NCBI GenBank assembly: GCA_002813285.1
Contig: PHTZ01000001.1
Span: 4,339,501 to 4,403,500 of the forward strand
Reading direction: 5' to 3'
Length of the DNA stretch: 64,000 nucleotides
DNA from: Flavobacteriaceae bacterium MAR_2009_75
GTDB lineage: Bacteria; Bacteroidota; Bacteroidia; Flavobacteriales; Flavobacteriaceae
The notes under the pieces were generated by a model. That model did no database searches and had not been told where the DNA came from. It saw nothing but the letters and a program-made list of their open reading frames with translations. The position numbers and the translations under genes were made by a program. The number at the start of each line of letters is the position of its first letter. Positions within the stretch are counted from its first letter, which is position 1. Below, one piece after another: positions 10,194-19,174 of this stretch.

Positions 10194-11168
10194 TTAAGAA
10201 GAATATTGCTTTTGGGAAGCCTCTATATTGATTTCTTCGGAAACGGTATAACGAGCTTCATTTTTTCGAGATCTTATCAAAATTTCACCCAAAAACCCTG
10301 CTAAAAACAATTGGGTACCTATAATCATTGCGGTTAATGAGATGAAAAACTGAGGTCTATCGGTAATAAGTCGCCCATACGGGTTGATAAATAGCTTATC
10401 GATACCCAAATAGAGTGCGAAGCCAAAACCAATAATGAACATGAGAACCCCCAAAGCGCCGAAAAGGTGCATCGGCTGGCGCCCGAATTTTGAAACGAAC
10501 CAAATGGTGAGCAAATCGAGAAAACCATTTATAAATCTTTCCATACCGAATTTGGTGTGACCATATTTACGGGCTTGGTGCTGCACTACCTTTTCACCTA
10601 TATTACCATACCCTGCATTTTTGGCCAGAACGGGTATGTAACGATGCATTTCACCCGATACCTCGATGCTTTTGATAACCTTTTTGTCAAAAGCCTTGAG
10701 GCCGCAATTAAAGTCGTGCAGTTTTACCCCTGAGGTTCTTCGGGCCGCCCAGTTAAATAATTTAGAGGGCATATTTTTAGATATAACCGAATCGTATCTT
10801 TTCTTTTTCCAACCCGAAATCAAATCGAATTTATCTTTCTTGATCAAACGATATAGTTCAGGGATTTCTTCAGGGTTATCTTGCAAATCGGCATCCATGG
10901 TAATGACCACTTCTCCGCCCGCTGCTTTGAATCCGGCATGAAGCGCCTGCGATTTCCCGAAATTCTTTACAAAGCGAATCCCTTTTACTAGACTGTTCTG
11001 AGTAGACAAGCGTTCGATAATATTCCAAGAATTGTCGGTGCTACCGTCATCTATGAAAATTATTTCATAAGAATAACTGTTGGAGTTCATTACTTCAACA
11101 ATCCAATCATGTAATTCAATCAGAGATTCTTCTTCGTTGAGAAGGGGTATTATTATGGACAGATCCAT
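10194..11168 (-). CDS. Family 2 glycosyltransferase with two C-terminal membrane helices
   Basis: 324 residues. An N-terminal GT-A fold carries IIPLLNEEESL, DDGSTDNS (Asp40-41) and the metal-binding DADLQD (Asp92-Asp94). Two membrane helices follow at roughly 230-252 and 268-292. This arrangement matches the DPM1/GtrB/ArnC-like group, which transfer a sugar from a nucleotide donor to polyprenyl phosphate at the inner face of the membrane. Probably in one transcript with the upstream DUF4199 gene (41 bp gap) and the mutase downstream. Donor sugar unknown. Confidence 0.88.
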   Translation of the reverse strand: MDLSIIIPLLNEEESLIELHDWIVEVMNSNSYSYEIIFIDDGSTDNSWNIIERLSTQNSLVKGIRFVKNFGKSQALHAGFKAAGGEVVITMDADLQDNPEEIPELYRLIKKDKFDLISGWKKKRYDSVISKNMPSKLFNWAARRTSGVKLHDFNCGLKAFDKKVIKSIEVSGEMHRYIPVLAKNAGYGNIGEKVVQHQARKYGHTKFGMERFINGFLDLLTIWFVSKFGRQPMHLFGALGVLMFIIGFGFALYLGIDKLFINPYGRLITDRPQFFISLTAMIIGTQLFLAGFLGEILIRSRKNEARYTVSEEINIEASQKQYSS

Positions 11169-11209
11169 TCACTAGTTCTATAGGTCTGCCCAAAAATACA
11201 ATTTTGCAA

Positions 11210-11731
11210 TCAATACGCAGGTTTTTGTTTTTTTAAGATCAAACCGGTTATAAGGCCGACCACAAGACCGATTATGATATTAAAAATTAAAATGATCGGA
11301 TAATTTATCCATGCAAAAGATTTTTGCATCTCGATACCTTGGTCTATTTGCTCTTCTGTTAGTTTAGGGTTCTTTTCCATCGCCTCTTGCTTACCCAATT
11401 CATACATATTATCCATGTAATCAGGTTCGACATAATTAGAAAAAATAAAGAAATATAATAAGCCTAAAAGACCAGCGATCAATGCTATGCCTGCACCAAC
11501 TTTGAGCGCTTCTGAAATCGTAAGAAATGTATGGTTGGCTTTTTTGTATTGAAAGATGCCTAATACTATGACGGTTGCCAATATGGCTATGTTAATCGCT
11601 TGTACGGCAAAGCCACGCTCATACTGCATATCCATCGTAAATAGCATTATACCAAATATAATGCCCACTCCGCCACCTAATAGTCCATAGGTGAAAGCGA
11701 ATTTCCCCGTGTTGGGTTGATTTTCCTCCAT
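11210..11731 (-). CDS. DUF4199 membrane protein
   Basis: 173 residues with about four hydrophobic segments: 10-30, 42-60, 76-98 and a C-terminal helix with Gly-rich LVVGLITGLILKK. Between the third and fourth helices is a charged, probably extracytoplasmic stretch. It matches the Bacteroidetes family DUF4199, which has no known function and often precedes a family 2 glycosyltransferase, as here. It is the first gene of the glycosyltransferase - mutase - exporter run, with a likely -7 element TATCTTTA at 11790-11797 on the minus strand. Confidence 0.78.
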   Translation of the reverse strand: MEENQPNTGKFAFTYGLLGGGVGIIFGIMLFTMDMQYERGFAVQAINIAILATVIVLGIFQYKKANHTFLTISEALKVGAGIALIAGLLGLLYFFIFSNYVEPDYMDNMYELGKQEAMEKNPKLTEEQIDQGIEMQKSFAWINYPIILIFNIIIGLVVGLITGLILKKQKPAY

Positions 11732-11830
11732 TTTAGTGTGATTTAAGTTGTTAAGAGATTAGTGGTCGATATTTATAATTTGTTACATTTAAAGATATGT
11801 ATTTTTAGGATTCTTTTTTTAGAATTAAAA

Positions 11831-11860
11831 TTGCGTTTTACGGAAAATTAACTAAATTTG
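11831..11860 (+). promoter_or_regulatory. Promoter of rpmE2 (-33 TTG, -7 TAAATTTG)
   Basis: TTG at 11831-11833, a 19-bp spacer, then TAAATTTG at 11853-11860: the Bacteroidetes primary sigma promoter pattern. Transcription would begin near 11866, giving a leader of about 45 nt. Confidence 0.7.
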
Positions 11861-11910
11861 CAGCCTTAAAATGAGTGCCTGTCGGAATGGGTGCGTAAAA
11901 TTTTAGAAGA

Positions 11911-12207
11911 ATGAAAAAAGATATACACCCAGAAAATTATAGGTTGGTTGCCTTTAAAGATATGTCAAATGACGAGGTGTTTTTGACTAAATCAACCGCT
12001 AATACAAAGGAAACTCTAGAAGTTGATGGAGTGGAATACCCATTGGTAAAATTGGAAATTTCAAGAACTTCACATCCTTTTTATACAGGAAAATCTAAAT
12101 TATTGGATACTGCAGGTCGTATCGATAAGTTTAAGAACAAGTACGATAAATTTAAAAAGAAGCCTGCTGCTAAGGCAGATGCCGATAAGGAAGCTGATAC
12201 GAAATAA
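11911..12207 (+). CDS. rpmE2: 50S ribosomal protein L31 type B
   Basis: 98 residues. It opens with [18 protein letters not shown] and has [28 protein letters not shown], here split into SHPFYTGK and GRIDKF, the hallmarks of the zinc-free (type B, YkgM-like) L31. The CxxC zinc motif of type A is absent. A lysine/alanine/aspartate-rich tail of about 20 residues follows the core, making it longer than the usual 80-90 residues. A monocistronic unit with its own promoter and terminator, as expected for a highly expressed ribosomal gene. Confidence 0.95.
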   Translation: MKKDIHPENYRLVAFKDMSNDEVFLTKSTANTKETLEVDGVEYPLVKLEISRTSHPFYTGKSKLLDTAGRIDKFKNKYDKFKKKPAAKADADKEADTK

Positions 12208-12227
12208 TCAATTTTTATAATATTCAA

Positions 12228-12259
12228 ACGCCTTCGAAAACTCGAAGGCGTTTTTTTTT
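12228..12259 (+). terminator. Rho-independent terminator of rpmE2
   Basis: A 10-bp perfect stem ACGCCTTCGA / TCGAAGGCGT with an AAAC loop, followed by nine T. Placed 20 bp after the rpmE2 stop. Confidence 0.93.
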
Positions 12260-12379
12260 GGAAAATTTTAATTCGTTCGATGGTTATCGTCTTTCACATT
12301 ACTTTTTTAAAAAACATACAATAATTATAAATAGTTCTCGTCTATAGATTATGTAATTTTACTTCAAATAGACTGACCA

Positions 12380-13555
12380 ATGAACTATATACTTTTTGAC
12401 GGTACGGCAAGAGAGAATCTTTTGCCTTTTACTTTCACACGCCCTGTGGCAGATATACGAATAGGTATTTTGACTATTCGTGAAAAATGGGAAAAGTATT
12501 TAGGTACTACCACGACCACAATTACCGAAGACTATCTTTCAGAGAAATTTCCCATGGTCGAAATGGAGGAAAATGTTCTAATCAATTCTTCATTTCTACC
12601 AAATTATAAACTCGTTGAATTGGTTTCTGAACTAAAAGCGAATGAGGCCATATTTCAAGGGGAAGAAGTTATAGCTTTTCATACCAAAGAAACTCAAGAA
12701 GAAATAGATTTTTCGACCTATAAGCAAATTGAATTCGAAGACGACGTGCTTCGAATAGTCAATACTTGGGATATTTTCTCGAAAAATGCGGAAGCACTGC
12801 AGGCTGATTTTGATTTTCTTACCGAAGATAGAGAGAGCGCTTCTATATCAAAAACTAACACACTAATACACCCTGAGAATATATTTGCTGAAGAGGGTGC
12901 TATAGTTGAACATAGTATTCTAAACGCTTCTAAAGGGCCAATTTATTTGGGTAAAGATTCCCAAATCTGGGAAGGCAATCTAATACGAGGGGCTTTTGCC
13001 CTTTGCGATAATGCCGTAGTTAAAATGGGTGCCAAAATTTACGGAGCGACAACCGTTGGGCCTTATAGTAAAGTATGTGGCGAAATAAGCAATTCGGTAA
13101 TTTTTGGTTATTCAAGTAAGGGCCATGAGGGGTATCTGGGTAATGCCGTATTAGGGGAGTGGTGCAATATTGGTGCCGATTCGAATAATTCTAACCTAAA
13201 GAACAACTATGCCAAAGTGCGATTGTGGAATTATGCTACGGAAAGTTTTGAGCAGACCGGATTACAATTTTGCGGACTCATGATGGGCGATCATAGCAAA
13301 ACAGCCATCAATACCATGTTCAATACAGGTACCGTCATCGGTGTCAATTGTAATATTTACGTTCCGGGCTTTCCCAGAAATTTTGTACCTAGTTTTAGTT
13401 GGGGCGGGGCTTCAGGCTTCACAACGTATTCAACTTCAAAGGCCTTCGATGCGGCCAAAGTTATGATGGCCAGAAGAAAAGTCGAATTTGGCGAAGAAGA
13501 TGCCAAAATCTTAGAACATGTTTTCGAGCTGACAAAAAAATGGCGTAATTATTAA
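12380..13555 (+). CDS. GlmU-family putative sugar nucleotidyltransferase (Bacteroidetes type)
   Basis: 391 residues. The N terminus (NYILFDGTARENLLPFTFTRP) is the diverged pyrophosphorylase-like domain typical of the Bacteroidetes GlmU-like family; the canonical LAAGxGTRM loop is missing. The C-terminal half has hexapeptide-type left-handed beta-helix sequence (IYLGKDSQIWEGNLIRGAF, GAKIYGATTVGPYSKVCGE). It probably binds or makes an activated sugar, but with the nucleotide-binding loop so changed the catalytic activity is doubtful. It stands alone after rpmE2; an AT-rich TAATTTTA at 12354-12361 is a weak -7 candidate. Confidence 0.8.
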   Translation: MNYILFDGTARENLLPFTFTRPVADIRIGILTIREKWEKYLGTTTTTITEDYLSEKFPMVEMEENVLINSSFLPNYKLVELVSELKANEAIFQGEEVIAFHTKETQEEIDFSTYKQIEFEDDVLRIVNTWDIFSKNAEALQADFDFLTEDRESASISKTNTLIHPENIFAEEGAIVEHSILNASKGPIYLGKDSQIWEGNLIRGAFALCDNAVVKMGAKIYGATTVGPYSKVCGEISNSVIFGYSSKGHEGYLGNAVLGEWCNIGADSNNSNLKNNYAKVRLWNYATESFEQTGLQFCGLMMGDHSKTAINTMFNTGTVIGVNCNIYVPGFPRNFVPSFSWGGASGFTTYSTSKAFDAAKVMMARRKVEFGEEDAKILEHVFELTKKWRNY

Positions 13556-13587
13556 ATAAAGTTGAGATAAACTATTTTTACTGGAGG

Positions 13588-15297
13588 TCAATCAATTGAT
13601 TCTGCGAGCCTTTTAAAAATCAACACTATATTTTTGGCATTCTCAATGGTGGGAGTCTCAATCTCAATATGGTTTACATAGTTTTGAACTTCTCCATCTT
13701 CATAGACTTTGACTACTTTTTCTGCTGATTTCGTTCCGATTTCGGCCCATGCCCTTTTTCCAGAAACTTCAACTTCTAAAAGTTGCTCGTTCAAGTCTTT
13801 AATGCTGAATTCATAAACAACTTCAGTGATTTTCTTTGAATTGGATTCAATTTTAGTAAACTTGAAACTACTTTCCTCACTTTCCAATAGTTCTATATGT
13901 TGTTCGATTTGATGGTCAGTTCCAGTGATTTGATTTATCTCTTTTTTAAGTAGAGACAAAGCACCGTTCAAGTCTATTGCCGAAAGGTTCTCATTCTTCG
14001 ATTCATTATCTTCGAAATTGTCTATTAAAGCTTGAAGGGCTATTTTACCTCTTAGGGCATCTTCATACGAATCAAAGTAAATCAGCAACTCTTTTTCAAA
14101 GTTTTCGATTTCACCGTTTAGTCTATGGCTTATAAAAGCTTTGCTTTTGTTGGTGTTCAATACAAGAAACAATCGTGTTCTTTTTTCTTTGATTGAAATT
14201 CCGTTTTTATTTATATCGGTTAGATTGAATAGATATTCGTGCTCTTCATTTTTATCGCCTTCGTTTTCTTTAGAAATCAAAGTGGCCATATGGTCTGTTA
14301 AAACTAAGTTTTGAGCGGTGGTCATGCCATCTGATTCTACATGCCCTGTTTTAGAATTGATATAGTCGAGTGCTAACGAAATTTTTGAAAAATTGGGTTC
14401 GGTTTCATCGAATTTACTTTCAGCTAAGGGCACTACACCCCTTAGTACTCGATGCAAACTTTTTCCATTGGCCAGAGAGCTTGCATAAAATAATACTTGG
14501 TCGGTATACCCTTGCAGTTCATCATTTTCAAAATATTTAATGCCTGCCACCCCTTTTTTTGTGCCGACTTCGATCAAAAATTCCTCACCAGATATTTTAT
14601 AGTTGACAGAATTGGGGTTGAGAACCGAAAGATTAAATTCAAAACGCTTCTTTTTTGACCCTAAGATCTGTTCCAATACAATGAAATCAGGTCTTTCGGG
14701 TTGTGTATTTATTTCTTGGCCTACTTCTTCTTTAGGAAGATTAACATTGCCTACATTATCTTTTAACCAATTGAGATGGTCTTCAAAACCAGTAAGTGAA
14801 AGCCTATCTTTTTCTAAAACTTCGGCATCAGGTATGGCATCTTCAAGAGCATTTTCAAGATCACGCCCGTTATCCGCATTAAGTCCGTACATAACAAAGG
14901 TAGGCTGGTATGAAATTTTGCTTCCACCATCTGTAGTTTTCTTAATCAACTTTTGTTTCCCGGAGACCGTAAGTTCGATTAATATCACGTCTTTTTTAGT
15001 ATAAGACCTGACACCATTCTTATTGATGTCTGACAAAGCAAAGGAATAAATAGTTTCTTCTTCTTGCCCTTTACCGTTCACCTCTACGACACTGTAGTCA
15101 TAATAACCGGGCGATATAGTTTTAAGGTCTTGATTGAACGTTAATTTATTGGCCTCTACAGAGGTTAAAAGCTCTTGAACAATCGTAATTTTCTTTTGTA
15201 AACTGGCCTCTTGTGAATGGGTCTGATTCGAGGTTATAAGAGCGGTCAAAAAAATAATAAGAATACGGTAATTCAAGGCACTCCCTAATCTGTACAT
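13588..15297 (-). CDS. Secreted protein of four tandem degenerate repeats, unknown function
   Basis: 569 residues from the ATG at 15297; the codon before it is an in-frame GTG. A signal peptide ends near THSQ at about residue 29. I do not recognise the family. Reading the protein by eye shows four copies of a module of about 125 residues: roughly 36-160, 170-295, 303-430 and 443-569. Each has a YxFxL-D-hN core (YSFALSDINKNG, FEFNLSVLNPN, YLFNLTDINKNG, YEFSIKDLNEQ), then a basic strand-rich part, then an aromatic strand and a final helix with a leucine run. Copies 1 and 3 resemble each other and copies 2 and 4 resemble each other, so an AB unit appears duplicated. Probably periplasmic or outer-membrane associated. 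It is convergent with the GlmU-like gene. Confidence 0.72.
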   Translation of the reverse strand: MYRLGSALNYRILIIFLTALITSNQTHSQEASLQKKITIVQELLTSVEANKLTFNQDLKTISPGYYDYSVVEVNGKGQEEETIYSFALSDINKNGVRSYTKKDVILIELTVSGKQKLIKKTTDGGSKISYQPTFVMYGLNADNGRDLENALEDAIPDAEVLEKDRLSLTGFEDHLNWLKDNVGNVNLPKEEVGQEINTQPERPDFIVLEQILGSKKKRFEFNLSVLNPNSVNYKISGEEFLIEVGTKKGVAGIKYFENDELQGYTDQVLFYASSLANGKSLHRVLRGVVPLAESKFDETEPNFSKISLALDYINSKTGHVESDGMTTAQNLVLTDHMATLISKENEGDKNEEHEYLFNLTDINKNGISIKEKRTRLFLVLNTNKSKAFISHRLNGEIENFEKELLIYFDSYEDALRGKIALQALIDNFEDNESKNENLSAIDLNGALSLLKKEINQITGTDHQIEQHIELLESEESSFKFTKIESNSKKITEVVYEFSIKDLNEQLLEVEVSGKRAWAEIGTKSAEKVVKVYEDGEVQNYVNHIEIETPTIENAKNIVLIFKRLAESID

Positions 15298-15447
15298 CAC
15301 GATACTAACTATATGGTTAATAATTAAAGTCTATCTCTGGGGGGAAGAATTTTAATTTCGGGGAGAGATGGTCAAATATAAAATATTTGAAGAATATTAA
15401 ACACTAGGTTTAGTTTTTAATTCGTTAATAATTTGAGACCCATAATG

Positions 15448-15481
15448 TTTGCCCTTAACTATTTCTAAGTTTGTATATTTG
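15448..15481 (+). promoter_or_regulatory. Promoter of mtaB (-33 TTTG, -7 TATATTTG)
   Basis: TTTG at 15448-15451, a 22-bp spacer and a perfect TATATTTG at 15474-15481, about 25 bp ahead of the start codon. Confidence 0.68.
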
Positions 15482-15506
15482 CACCCCGAAAATGTAGAAG
15501 GTGAAT

Positions 15507-16835
15507 ATGAAGAAAAAAGTTGCTTTTCACACGTTAGGTTGTAAACTTAACTTCTCTGAAACTTCTACGATAGCGAGAGGTTTTCAAGAGGAAGGTTTTG
15601 AGCGTGTCGATTTCTCCGAGTCTGCCGATATGTATGTGATCAATACCTGTTCTGTTACTGAAAATGCAGATAAAAGATTTAAAACCATTGTAAAGCAGGC
15701 TCAAAAAATAAATCCTGAAGCTTTTATTGCTGCAATTGGTTGTTACGCTCAGCTCAAACCTGAAGAACTGGCTGCGGTCAATGGTGTCGACTTGGTACTT
15801 GGGGCAACTGAAAAATTTAAGATTACCGACTATATCAACGACCTTTCGAAGAACGATTTTGGTGAGGTTCACTCCTGTGAAATAGAAGATGCCGATTTTT
15901 ATGTAGGTAGTTACGCTATAGGTGATCGCACCAGGGCTTTCTTAAAAGTTCAAGATGGGTGTGATTATAAATGTACCTACTGCACTATACCTTTAGCCCG
16001 TGGAATTTCGAGAAGCGATACTTTACAGAACGTACTTGACAATGCTGCGGAAATCTCGTCGCAAGGCATAAAGGAAATTGTACTTACCGGAGTGAATATT
16101 GGAGATTACGGAAAAGGAGAGTTCGGAAATAAAAAGCATGAGCATACATTTTTAGACTTGGTCAGGGCCTTAGACGATGTAGATGGTATTCATCGTTTAC
16201 GTATCTCATCTATAGAGCCCAATTTACTTAAGAATGAAACTATCAATTTTGTTGCTAAAAGTGATTCTTTCGTGCCTCATTTTCATATTCCCCTACAAAG
16301 TGGTAGTGATGCAGTGTTGAAAAAAATGAGACGTAGGTATATGAGCGATCTTTATATAGATAGGGTTCGTCAAATAAAAGAAGTGATGCCCCATGCTTGT
16401 ATTGGGGTAGATGTAATTGTTGGATTTCCTGGTGAGACTGATGAACATTTTTTAGAGACCTATCATTTTCTTAACGATTTGGATATTTCTTATTTGCATG
16501 TATTCACCTATTCAGAAAGAGAAAACACTCCTGCGGCTACTATGAGCGGCGTAGTACCAAAAAATGTGAGAAGTAAGAGAAGTAAAATGCTTAGGGGCTT
16601 GTCTGTTAAAAAACGTCGAGCTTTCTATGAAAGTCAATTAGGTAGTACCCGCACGGTTCTCTTCGAGGGCGAGAATAAAGAGGGGTATATACATGGTTTT
16701 ACCGAAAACTATGTGAAGGTAATGGCCCCGTGGAACCCAAAATTGGTAAATACATTACATCAAGTGAAACTTACCGAAATCGATGAGAGTGGTATGGTGC
16801 GTTTTAATTTTGAAAAAGCACTTTTGACCGCTTAA
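15507..16835 (+). CDS. mtaB: tRNA N6-threonylcarbamoyladenosine (t6A37) methylthiotransferase MtaB
   Basis: 442 residues. I start at the ATG at 15507; an in-frame GTG lies two codons upstream. The N-terminal UPF0004 domain begins HTLGCKLNFSET and holds three cluster cysteines (about 12, 48 and 79). The radical SAM motif is CDYKCTYC (Cys152, 156, 159). HIPLQSGSD and DVIVGFPGETDE follow, then a C-terminal TRAM-like region. The TLGCKLN opening distinguishes MtaB from MiaB and RimO. It adds a methylthio group to t6A at position 37 of ANN-decoding tRNAs using two Fe-S clusters. Confidence 0.93.
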   Translation: MKKKVAFHTLGCKLNFSETSTIARGFQEEGFERVDFSESADMYVINTCSVTENADKRFKTIVKQAQKINPEAFIAAIGCYAQLKPEELAAVNGVDLVLGATEKFKITDYINDLSKNDFGEVHSCEIEDADFYVGSYAIGDRTRAFLKVQDGCDYKCTYCTIPLARGISRSDTLQNVLDNAAEISSQGIKEIVLTGVNIGDYGKGEFGNKKHEHTFLDLVRALDDVDGIHRLRISSIEPNLLKNETINFVAKSDSFVPHFHIPLQSGSDAVLKKMRRRYMSDLYIDRVRQIKEVMPHACIGVDVIVGFPGETDEHFLETYHFLNDLDISYLHVFTYSERENTPAATMSGVVPKNVRSKRSKMLRGLSVKKRRAFYESQLGSTRTVLFEGENKEGYIHGFTENYVKVMAPWNPKLVNTLHQVKLTEIDESGMVRFNFEKALLTA

Positions 16836-16877
16836 AATAATACTTAGGTTAAGTCTTTTATAAATATGAAACAAAAA

Positions 16878-16902
16878 AAATCCCACTTTACGAGTGGGAT
16901 TT
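16878..16902. terminator. Bidirectional terminator between mtaB and a GNAT-like gene
   Basis: Stem ATCCCACT / AGTGGGAT with a TTACG loop, preceded by an A run and followed by T residues. It lies 45 bp after the mtaB stop and 30 bp after the stop of the convergent gene. Confidence 0.8.
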
Positions 16903-16931
16903 AGTTTTCAAACTAATACTTGAAAATACTT

Positions 16932-17225
16932 TTAGATTCTAATACCTACTGGCAACATCTCTTTATATTGCCTGTTTTTACGTAAGAATCCGGCGATTTG
17001 TGGGCTTGTAGGAACAACTCTTTGGTTTTGCTCCTGAATGTGATGAAGAACGGATTTAATAAAATCTTCTTTAAATCCTTCTGTAGTAACACCCTCTGGA
17101 ATTACCAGTTTTGTTAAAAACACTTTTCTTTCTTGCGAAGAGTACTCAATTTTAGCCAATTTACCTTCAACTTGGGTTTCAAATTGACGCAAGAAACTGT
17201 TGTCCTTAATTTCTACTTCATTCAT
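16932..17225 (-). CDS. Short GNAT-fold N-acetyltransferase-like protein (YjdJ type)
   Basis: 97 residues. The pattern of FETQVEGKLAKIEY, a LTKLVIPEGV strand and the end RVVPTSPQIAGFLRKNRQY matches the small acetyltransferase family related to E. coli YjdJ (the GCN5-related 'Acetyltransf_CG' group). That group normally has V-P-x-C-x-F-x-x-x-x-x-x-x-x-P-x-Y at the end; here the Cys is replaced by Ser (PTSPQIAGF) and the Pro before the Tyr is Gln. The acetyl-CoA loop (E.x.GIG.x.L) is also weak. Function unknown; activity is uncertain. Confidence 0.68.
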   Translation of the reverse strand: MNEVEIKDNSFLRQFETQVEGKLAKIEYSSQERKVFLTKLVIPEGVTTEGFKEDFIKSVLHHIQEQNQRVVPTSPQIAGFLRKNRQYKEMLPVGIRI

Positions 17226-17291
17226 ATAGTTTGATTTTTTGTAGTTGCATAAGACAAAAAAATCACGATGTTCCCCAATCGTAATTTTCTA

Positions 17292-17299
17292 TACTTTTG
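17292..17299 (+). promoter_or_regulatory. -7 element TACTTTTG of the alpha/beta hydrolase gene
   Basis: A perfect TAnnTTTG. It covers the TTG codon at 17297 that would otherwise open the reading frame, so translation must start downstream, which supports the ATG at 17393. Confidence 0.65.
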
Positions 17300-17392
17300 C
17301 TCTTGTTAAGTAAACGATGGAAATCCCCCAAAGTCAGCAACAAAAGTAGTGAAAAATTTGTTAAATTCCTAATAATCCCTTGGTTAATACCT

Positions 17393-18055
17393 ATGCTCGA
17401 TAATAAAGTACATGTTTATTTTATGCCAGGTATGGCAGCCAATCCCTCTATTTTTAAAAATATTGTTTTGCCCGAAGATATTTTTGAAACCCATCTTCTA
17501 GATTGGTTTACACCCGAGAAAAATATGAGCTTTGAAGATTATGCAAAAAAAATGAACAGTAGAATAAAGCATTCAAACCCTATTTTGCTGGGTGTTTCGT
17601 TTGGGGGCATGCTAATACAAGAGATGGCCAAACATAAGCCTGTGCGAAAACTTATCGTGGTCTCTAGTGTAAAGAATGAGAAGGAGATGCCACGGCGAAT
17701 GCTCTTTGCAAAACGTACTAAAGTTCATAGGTTGTTGCCCACAGGTCTAGTCAATAACATTGAAATTTTGGCTAAATATGCCTTTGGGGAGTCCATTAAC
17801 AAAAGACTCTCTTTATACGAGGAATATCTATCAATAAGAGATAAGAATTATATCGACTGGTCGATTGATCAAATTGTAAATTGGCGGTCAGGCAAGTGCC
17901 CGGCAGAAATAGTTCATATTCATGGCGAAAGAGATTCCGTTTTCCCAATAGAAAATATAAAAGATTGCATTACCGTAAAAAATGGCACACATACCATGAT
18001 TATTCATAGGGCGAAATGGTTTAATGAGAACTTGCCCACAATTATTTTGCGATAA
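17393..18055 (+). CDS. Alpha/beta-hydrolase fold protein
   Basis: 220 residues from the ATG at 17393. An earlier in-frame TTG overlaps a promoter element and is rejected. The fold is seen in VYFMPGMAANPSIF (oxyanion-loop strand), the nucleophile elbow GVSFGGM with Ser at its centre, and the C-terminal HIHGERDSVFP with the acidic residue and NGTHTMIIH with the catalytic His. A short, cap-less esterase/lipase-like enzyme, cytoplasmic because no signal is seen. The substrate is unknown. It lies 43 bp before the lytic transglycosylase gene and is probably cotranscribed with it. Confidence 0.8.
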   Translation: MLDNKVHVYFMPGMAANPSIFKNIVLPEDIFETHLLDWFTPEKNMSFEDYAKKMNSRIKHSNPILLGVSFGGMLIQEMAKHKPVRKLIVVSSVKNEKEMPRRMLFAKRTKVHRLLPTGLVNNIEILAKYAFGESINKRLSLYEEYLSIRDKNYIDWSIDQIVNWRSGKCPAEIVHIHGERDSVFPIENIKDCITVKNGTHTMIIHRAKWFNENLPTIILR

Positions 18056-18098
18056 GCGAGTTGTAATAGTAACTTTGATAAACAATCAATATAAAGAG

Positions 18099-19061
18099 AT
18101 GAAGATTTTAAAGAATATTTTGATGCTACTGGGGGTGTTTTTTGTTGTTAGCACCTTAATATTTGCTGTACAGAGGAATACTGATAACGAGAAGAACAAC
18201 GATAATCAAGATGTGGTAGAGAATGACGTTGATAAGAATGTTGCCGACGGTTACCGAATTTCTGCAATTGAAATTCCTAAAGATCTCAATTTTGCAGGAG
18301 AAGTAGTGCCTCAAGATGATCCGGAAATTATGGAACGTATCGACCGTGAATTTTTGGTAAATACATATTGGCAGTCGAATGCTGTTCTTTTGATTAAGAG
18401 AGCTAATAAATATTTTCCGATAATCGAACCAATTTTAGCTAAAAATGGGGTGCCCGATGATTTCAAATACCTGGCCGTTGCTGAAAGCGGATTGCAGAAC
18501 GTAGTGTCGCATGCGGGTGCTACCGGTTTCTGGCAAATTATGAAGGCTACGGGGCGTGAATATGGGCTTGAGATCAATAACAACGTTGATGAACGATATC
18601 ATTTAGAGAAAGCTACAGAGGTAGCCTGTGCCTATCTCAATAAGTACAAAAAAAAATATGGTAACTGGACTCTGACAGCTGCATCTTATAATGCTGGGGC
18701 CGGGGCTATAAGCAAATATTTGGGAATTCAACAGGTCGATGATTATTATGATTTATTATTAGGTCAAGAAACCGGTAGATATGTTTTTAGAATAATGGCC
18801 ATCAAAGAAATTTTAAGCCATCCTGAGAAATACGGTTTTGACATTGAAGAAGAAGACATGTATAAAGCTGTGCCTACCTTTAAGGTCGATTTAGAAGAAC
18901 CCGTATTAAGTTTTGCCGATTTCGCACAGCAATATGAGATTAACTACAAAATTTTAAAGCGTCATAATCCTTGGCTAAGAGAAGCACATTTGAATAATAG
19001 TTCTCGCAAGAAGTATACGGTCGAAATACCTTATAAAGGGTATTACAAGGGCGCAAAATAA
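18099..19061 (+). CDS. Membrane-anchored lytic murein transglycosylase (SLT domain)
   Basis: 320 residues from the ATG at 18099, preceded by AAAGAG; the upstream reading frame overlaps the previous gene and is not used. One N-terminal membrane helix (about 5-24) is followed by an Asn/Asp-rich linker and a family 1 SLT domain. The catalytic Glu is in AVAESGLQ (Glu129), and GATGFWQIM, AASYNAGAG and the following helix are typical. It resembles MltD but lacks C-terminal LysM repeats in the window. It cleaves the MurNAc-GlcNAc bond to give 1,6-anhydro ends in the periplasm. Confidence 0.9.
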   Translation: MKILKNILMLLGVFFVVSTLIFAVQRNTDNEKNNDNQDVVENDVDKNVADGYRISAIEIPKDLNFAGEVVPQDDPEIMERIDREFLVNTYWQSNAVLLIKRANKYFPIIEPILAKNGVPDDFKYLAVAESGLQNVVSHAGATGFWQIMKATGREYGLEINNNVDERYHLEKATEVACAYLNKYKKKYGNWTLTAASYNAGAGAISKYLGIQQVDDYYDLLLGQETGRYVFRIMAIKEILSHPEKYGFDIEEEDMYKAVPTFKVDLEEPVLSFADFAQQYEINYKILKRHNPWLREAHLNNSSRKKYTVEIPYKGYYKGAK

Positions 19062-19174
19062 ACTTACTTTATTTGTTAGGGCTTTAAAAATTCGTTTAGA
19101 GTATTATTTGACCTAAAATTTACGCATCTTTATAACCAAAGGTCACATTAGCTGATTATTTTCGGTTACTTAAG

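Noticed and set aside
13588-15297. DINKNG repeats read as EF-hand calcium loops
   Set aside because: The loop lacks the D-x-D-x-D/N-G spacing and the closing Glu at position 12. The motif recurs as part of a larger 125-residue module, so calcium binding is not supported.
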